Source: Eupeodes corollae (taxonomy: Eukaryota > Arthropoda > Insecta > Diptera > Syrphidae). Taken from it: a stretch of 64,000 nt of DNA. Shown here piece after piece: positions 26,301 through 32,300 of the stretch. The position numbers were made by a program, and so were the translations under genes. Location of the stretch: assembly GCF_945859685.1 (NCBI RefSeq), contig NC_079147.1, forward strand, positions 229,768,765 through 229,832,764, read 5' to 3'. How positions within the stretch are numbered: the first letter of the stretch is position 1; every line of letters begins with the position of its first letter. Below the pieces are notes generated by a model. That model saw nothing but the letters and a program-made list of their open reading frames with translations. It was not told where the DNA came from and made no database searches.

Positions 26301-29300
26301 AAATTAAATCAAGGCCGAATGTTTGAGCTTACCTATGGTGTGTTCTGATACCAGAATTCTCAACAACCGATCTAAACCAGAGTGGTATGTCAACGAATGT
26401 TATCTCATAAGCTTTGATGAATGGTTGCTCTAAGAGTTCTGGATATTTTGGTCTTTCTTGATGGTTTTTTGTCAAACTGAAAGGAAATTATTTTTTTTTA
26501 AATAAAATATATAAATTTGTGTTAATATTTTGTTTTTACCATTTTGTAACAAAATCATGAAATTCTGGGCTAAAGCCTTTGTCGCGTGGTAGGCTGGGAG
26601 GCTCGGAATCCAAGACCTTTGTTAGAACTTCAAAGTCGGTATTACAACCTTCATAAGGGGAACGCGCTGTTGCTAATTCTACAAGTGTTATGCCAAGTGA
26701 CCAGACGTCAGCTCGGATATCGTATTTTGGTTTTTTAGGATCAATTCGTTCGGGCTGAAAATTATATTAAATGTTTATAAAAGGTTTTTCTTTGGACTTA
26801 ATGTTACAGAACCGGCCATCATCAAAATATTCAAAAAAGTTTAAGCATATAAATACTTAAACGAACAATGATTTTGTCTTGAGCCATAACTAAGCATTCA
26901 TCTTTAAGTTCTTGTATTTTTCTAATATTAAGTGAACATTATGTTTAACTATTTCTTTGATTCTCAATTAAAGATTCAGATCCCTTATTACTTTCCTTCA
27001 GAATTTTATGTCCCCTACTCTTTTCTGTGCTGCGCTCGAGAGCGATCTCGCAAGTGGACATAGTCTGGAGAGTTGACTAATTACTCTCGACATTCGATCT
27101 TTTGAAAGTCACTCGCAAGTGAACACATGTGTTTACCACTATCCCAGATAAGCTCGTGGAATACCAACACAGTTAGTATTTTGCGAGTAGCTGTCGAGAG
27201 TAAACATGACAAAGCAGTTTACATAAGAGGAAACCAATCAACTTATTGAAAAATATGAGTGATTTGAATTATTGTGGAGAACTACGGATAAATTATTTCG
27301 CGATAAAAATAAAAAAAAGGGTAATATTAACCGAATTGGCGGAACAGTTCTCGTGTTCTGAAGCGATTCATATGCTTACCGTAAGCTAAAACTCTAAGTG
27401 TTAACAATATATGCTCACGTACTGGTATGGATTTCTTTAATTTGGTATCTTTTTTTAAACATTATGGGTCCATCTTTTTGTATCAAAAATTCAATTTCAC
27501 TAACTGACAAACGCCAAAAATTTCGAAACTGTTAAGGATCTTCAATTTGAAGCTCTCTAGAAAAAACAAACCCCGCACCGAATTGGTTACGACGATCTAC
27601 CGACGGTTCGACCCAAAATTTGTTTTCCTTTTTTAAGAACAGTGCCTATAATTAAAGCAACTGTAACCCTTCGGTCCTTCTACTCTGAACGTCAAACTTG
27701 TCGAGTTGTAGAAACTGAGTTCGGTCAATGATTCTCGAGAATTTTCTCCAGATGAGTCCTGAAACTAAAGGACGTTCTTTTCCCTCTACCTTCCCTGAAT
27801 CATTACCAACTCCCACTTAAACAGAAATACCAGCCTATGTTTATGTCACCAACTCCCATCCCACCTCCAACGTTGTAATGGCGAAAAAGCTAGCAGCGCT
27901 TCTATCTCCTATGCTCCTTCTCACTCTAGGTAACCTAGCTGAATCGCTGTTACCGAATACCAATCTTTTCCTTACATATCAGAATGATGATTTAACATCA
28001 ACTGACTTCTCACCCTATCTTTTCCTCTCCAACCACCTCTCATCTTCATTGGGCTGAATCTAAGGTGTTAAACGACCCGTGCCGATGACCAGCCTGGCAG
28101 GGGGCCCAATTCAAAAATAGCCCCGTCTCTAACGGAGTATCCGGATACCTGGCGACCTCCGGATTAACTAGCCTTATCTGTACATGCGAAGCTTTGTGCA
28201 GACCGACCTCTTTTCTTCGCAAATCGTGGGACCAAGATGTATAAAAACAAAACAAAAAACAAAAATGAAAAAAAGGATCTTAACATCCTAAAAGAACTCT
28301 TACAAAATGCCTTGGACAGACTAATACTTTGGGCTGATCGGTGTGGACTGGGTGTTAACCCACACAAAACCGATCTGGTCTTATTTTCGACGAGATACAA
28401 AATTCCATTTGTTAAAGGAATCCAATTAAAACTATCAGACGAGGCTAAATACCTAGGTCTTGTCTTAGACAAAAAACTAAATTGGAAACTTAACGTACAG
28501 GAAGTGTCAAAAAAGCTACTGTAGCTCTCTTTTCTTGCAAAAAAGCTATAGGTAATAAATGGGGCTTACAACTCAGAATCATGCATTGGCTATACACATC
28601 GGTAACCAGACCCATTTTAATGTGGCAGTATGTTGGACTGCTTTAGAGAAAGGTATAAAAAGGGATAAGTTAAATAAAGTCCAACGTTCGGCTTGCCTAT
28701 GTATTTATAAGCAGATGGCTTCGCACGACCCCATCTGCGGCACTAGGCACCTTACTCTACCTAACACCTCTTGACATATTTAGCAAACAAATAGCATCAA
28801 GCTCTGCTATTCGCCTCAAAGCTTCGTCGCAGTGGAATTACAACAACATTGGCCACTCCGTAATTCCTAGGTATTTAGAATAAATTCCAAAGTACACAGA
28901 CTACATCATCCCCAAACTGCAATTCGACAGAAATTTGTAAGAGACTTCTTTAAGCCAGGACAAGACTTCTTTTATCGCCAAAAGTTTCGCCTGCAACACG
29001 CTACAATGATTGGGAAGGCGGAATGAGAGACTTAATTTCATTCGTTCAGAGTACACATCTTCGCCAACCTATTCTTTTGTTTTTGAACTATCTGTATAAA
29101 AATGGATCGACTCACTACTAAAATAAGAGACCCTCTGAACTGCACGAACTATAGAAAAATCAGTGTACTTAACATCTTTTCTGCCGTAATATGTGAACGT
29201 CTAAGCCCCATCGTCAACAACCTGATAGTATAGATAAGTGTAGTTTTAGACCAGAAAAGTCCACAGTAGATCAAATATTCACATTACGGCAGATTCTCAA

Positions 29301-32300
29301 AAAACCAAAGAACATCAGATCGACTCCAAACATCTCATCATCGATTTCAATGCCGCACATAACATCTAACAGTGGCAGGTTGAAAATATCTAAACAGAAC
29401 TTGTCGAAGTCAAAAAAGGCTCTAGACAGGGTGATGCGCTGTCAAAGCATTTCTTTAATATCGTACTTGAAAGAATGGTGCAGAATTTCCACGTCAACAC
29501 TAGAAGAACTATCTTTCAAAAGTCTGTCTAATTACTAGCATATGCTGATGAAATTGACATAATCGGAAGAACTCAGCGTAAGGTCAATGGAGCTTTTGCG
29601 AGTATTGGAGTACATGCTGCAAAAATAGATTTAGCGGTTAATTAGGGCAAAACAAAGTACATGCTAACATCTAGAAATTTCTTAAAACACCGACATCTTG
29701 GCCAAAACATCACCATTGCCAAACGTAACTTTGAGGTAGTGAAAGACTTCGTCTACTTAAACTCCGCTATAAGCACAATACTTTTCATATTATCATTTGA
29801 TAAATAAATACAAGAGTGAAATTTATCATAGATTTTAATTAATTGATTTAAGGTGCTATGTACATCATAGTTTGATCTGCTAAAATTAGTATTCAATGGT
29901 TTCTGGAGCCTTATACTTGAACGACTAAAACTAAAGTTTAAAATACCAAGAACTGATGGTGATGAAAAGAAGGAAGATTTATGAGAGAAAGCCTCTGTGA
30001 ATAAGGCGGTAATGTATGAATATCATGAAACCACGGAAGGGATCGTTGACAAAACCAAATCTTGTGACGTTTACGGCGTAGTAAGGTGACCATACTGTAC
30101 AAGCATATTCCAGGACTGGTCTCACAAATGAAACAAAAAGTAATTTTAAAACATACGGATCACGGCCAAATCTCTTAATAAAATCCGAACTCTATTTGCC
30201 TTTTTAACTATGAAGTTAATATGTTCATTAAATGTTAATTTAGGATCTAAGACAACACCCAAGTGGTTTTACATTTGTCAACATTTAAAACAAGACGATT
30301 ACTATTGCACCATTCCCTGAATAATATTAAGTCTTCTTGCAAGAGAAGACAGTCAGATGTAAAGTTATTTTTTTTTTAAATCTTAATGTCATCAGCATAT
30401 ATCAAGACAGATGAATTTTGTATGATCGAAACCAAGTAATTTATAAATAAAACAAATAGAATGGGACCAAGATTACTACCCTGGGGGACACCAGAATTCA
30501 CAACAAATGAACTTGAACACTCATTACGAAATTTAACACTATAACGCAAATATGAGGAGATCCAGTTTATGAAATAGTCGTTAAAATCTCGCTGTGTTAG
30601 TTTTAGAAGTAATGTTTTATGAAACAATTTGTCAAAGGCCTGGCTGAAATTAGTAAAGATACAATCTACAATTTTTTCAAAAAAATCTAAACAAAAGGAA
30701 GTAAAGTAAAAAGAAAGGACACTACATACGATCGACTCAAACAGTTTAGGTATCACAGATAGTTAAGCAATAGGTTGGTAGTTCATTATTTCGTTTTTGG
30801 GATCTTCTTTGTGTACTGGTATTATGAAGAAGCTCTTCCAGATAAAAGGAATCAGCAAATTACTTAAAGACGTGTTGGAAAGAACAAATAACGGGTGTGC
30901 TAAATACGCAGCACATTTCCTTAAAATGGATGATGACACACCGTCGGGACCAGGACTAAAATATTCGTCAAGTTGTAGGATATTATTAAGGACAGTATCT
31001 TCATTTATAACGAAATTGATAGAATTTAAGTGGGGGAAATTTATAACAGTGGTAGATGTGTTAGGAAAACTAATAGTATTATAATCTACAAAAGTATCTT
31101 TGAAGTAGTTTGCAAACATGTTCGCAATTACGAATTTCTAAAAACTATCAGGATTATTTTTAAGGTTTAATTCAATTTTCCGAATGTAGTCATCATATAG
31201 GATGTTAGAGTAGTCAGTGAAAAGTTGTTTTATTATAATGAACGTCCTAAATTCATCATCAGTTCCTGTTTGATTATACTTTATCTAACCTAGATGGAAG
31301 GACGTGCTGTACAGAGACGTAGACTTAGCCAGAAGGATAAATGTCCAAGGACTGTGATGGCTGGGTCACGTAGAGCACATGGAAACCAATGACCCGACCC
31401 GTCTTCAATTCCACGCCCACAGGACCGAGTAGAGGAAGATCACCTTAAATTTCTAATTAAGTTTCATTAGAAATGTATTTATTAGAATATAATTAATTTA
31501 TAAGATGTTTTCGTACTGTGGATGCAATAACTTAATACAAATCTTGTTCTAAATTTCCTAAGCTCAAATCACTTATCTAAAAAGTTTGATCAACACTCAC
31601 CTACTCTCAGCCCTTTTAAATGGCTTAAGGCAAAAAGCTTATAAATAGATTTGGGGAGACTTTTTAGAAAGATAAAAGTTTGCTAGCTTCACCTATTTTC
31701 TATGAAAGAGAATCAATCTGGACAAAATTACTTTTTGTTGGAAAAGTTTGAGGAATTACTTTCGCAATAAGCTTTTTTAATTAAAATTCTATTTTAATAT
31801 TTAAATATTATTTATAAAGTCAATACAACTAAACACTAATTAATATTTTAGTTTTCCTGGAATAGTTCAAGTACAATACGCCCGTTCCATCTCATTATGT
31901 TGTCAGTGTTTTATTTCACAAATTAAATAATGGGTGGATCTGGCAATACTTCTTCAGATAAAGTCTTTATGACAGCTGTTACTTGATTTAAGTTCATTTA
32001 AATTTAAAATTTCATAATGAATATTCCTGAACAAAAACTCCAAGTGTGCAAGTTCAATACCAAAATAATGGTTCGGTTCGAAAGATGCATTAATTTATTA
32101 AAGGAAACTTTTGGTGAGCCTAATGGGTGATATGCAAAAATATGATTCCAAGCTCTTTACTTACTTTTCTGCGACTTTTCTATAAGTGTTATGCAAAAAA
32201 AATACAGTGACGAAGATCGATCTCAAGCTGTGAGTTCGAACTCAAGGTGTTGAGATCGATCTCTCGACGAAAACTCTATGTAGAAAGTTCTAGTTTTGAT

